A program made the translations under genes and the position numbers. A stretch of 64,000 nucleotides of DNA from assembly GCF_038593265.1 (NCBI RefSeq), contig NZ_CP151979.1, positions 1,550,001-1,614,000 on the forward strand, in the 5' to 3' direction. Under the pieces are notes generated by a model. It was not told where the DNA came from. It did no database searches and worked only from the letters and a program-made list of their open reading frames with translations. The DNA comes from Ureibacillus sp. FSL W7-1570. Its GTDB lineage: Bacteria; Bacillota; Bacilli; Bacillales_A; Planococcaceae. Below are positions 63,986-64,000 of the stretch, one piece after another (the stretch's first letter is position 1; every line of letters starts with the position of its first letter).

Positions 63986-64000
63986 TGGAGGAAATGAAAT

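Overview
The window reads as a chromosomal segment of a low-GC, Gram-positive Bacillales bacterium. Gene content and order follow the Bacillus subtilis pattern in several blocks: tRNA-Arg next to clpP; a nudix gene with rapZ, yvcK, whiA and crh; the his operon with yvoF, ppaX, yvoD, lgt and hprK; hemE-hemH-hemY with hmoB; ecsA-ecsB/hit with trpP, yhaH, scoC, prsA and yhaM; and yheA-yheB. Small sporulation-family genes (yteA-like, yjcZ-like) suggest a spore former. My inference is a Planococcaceae/Caryophanaceae member (Ureibacillus or Lysinibacillus relatives); no rRNA is present to settle it. No prophage, insertion sequence, integrase or CRISPR-Cas locus was seen.

Layout: 0-2.5 kb holds the start of a membrane sensor, an ATP-grasp enzyme and a gene-poor stretch. 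2.5-10.2 kb has tRNA-Arg, CtsR-type clpP and the crh/whiA/yvcK/rapZ/nudix operon, then trxB with a TPR gene. 10.3-16 kb is a histidine operon, hisZGDBHF-IE, from which hisA is missing. 16.2-17.3 kb is a 1-kb noncoding tandem array. 17.3-21.2 kb is yvoF-ppaX-yvoD-lgt-hprK. 21.3-28.8 kb has a small cytochrome c, an EAL-HDOD protein, luxS, a Bce-type peptide-detoxification module and yhfH. 29-33 kb has a gene remnant and an operon for a beta-propeller lipoprotein, a two-component system and a YtkA-like lipoprotein. 33.4-37.7 kb is coproporphyrin-type haem synthesis plus a haem monooxygenase. 37.8-49.5 kb holds an ornithine cyclodeaminase-like/MFS pair, ecsAB, hit, trpP, yhaH, scoC, prsA, yhaM and an enoyl-CoA hydratase. 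49.7-52 kb is a T-box-controlled serA. The rest has assorted conserved genes, hemZ, yheAB, a HlyC/CorC transporter, a CDF exporter, a redox-type YhcYZ/AirSR-like two-component system and a BdbC/thioredoxin pair.

Genes that work together: hprK, crh, ppaX (phosphate/pyrophosphate recycling) and a good CcpA cre-like palindrome before hemE belong to the catabolite-control circuit. hemE-hemH-hemY, hemZ and hmoB cover haem synthesis and breakdown. The YhcY-like kinase carries a four-cysteine GAF cluster and lies divergent from disulfide-exchange genes.

The most unusual signal is a family of three noncoding arrays at 16.2-17.26, 33.22-33.31 and 54.85-55.02 kb. Each is built from a different short word (TATCCGCCAA, TATCCGAGCAA, TTATCGCCAA), but the words are variants of one another. 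All three share a 21-bp repeat period, about two DNA helical turns. Two of the three have a 40-bp phase jump, and each array starts 15-30 bp beyond a rho-independent terminator. The largest array has nine 103-bp units, two 61-bp units and a near-identical 370-bp higher-order duplication.
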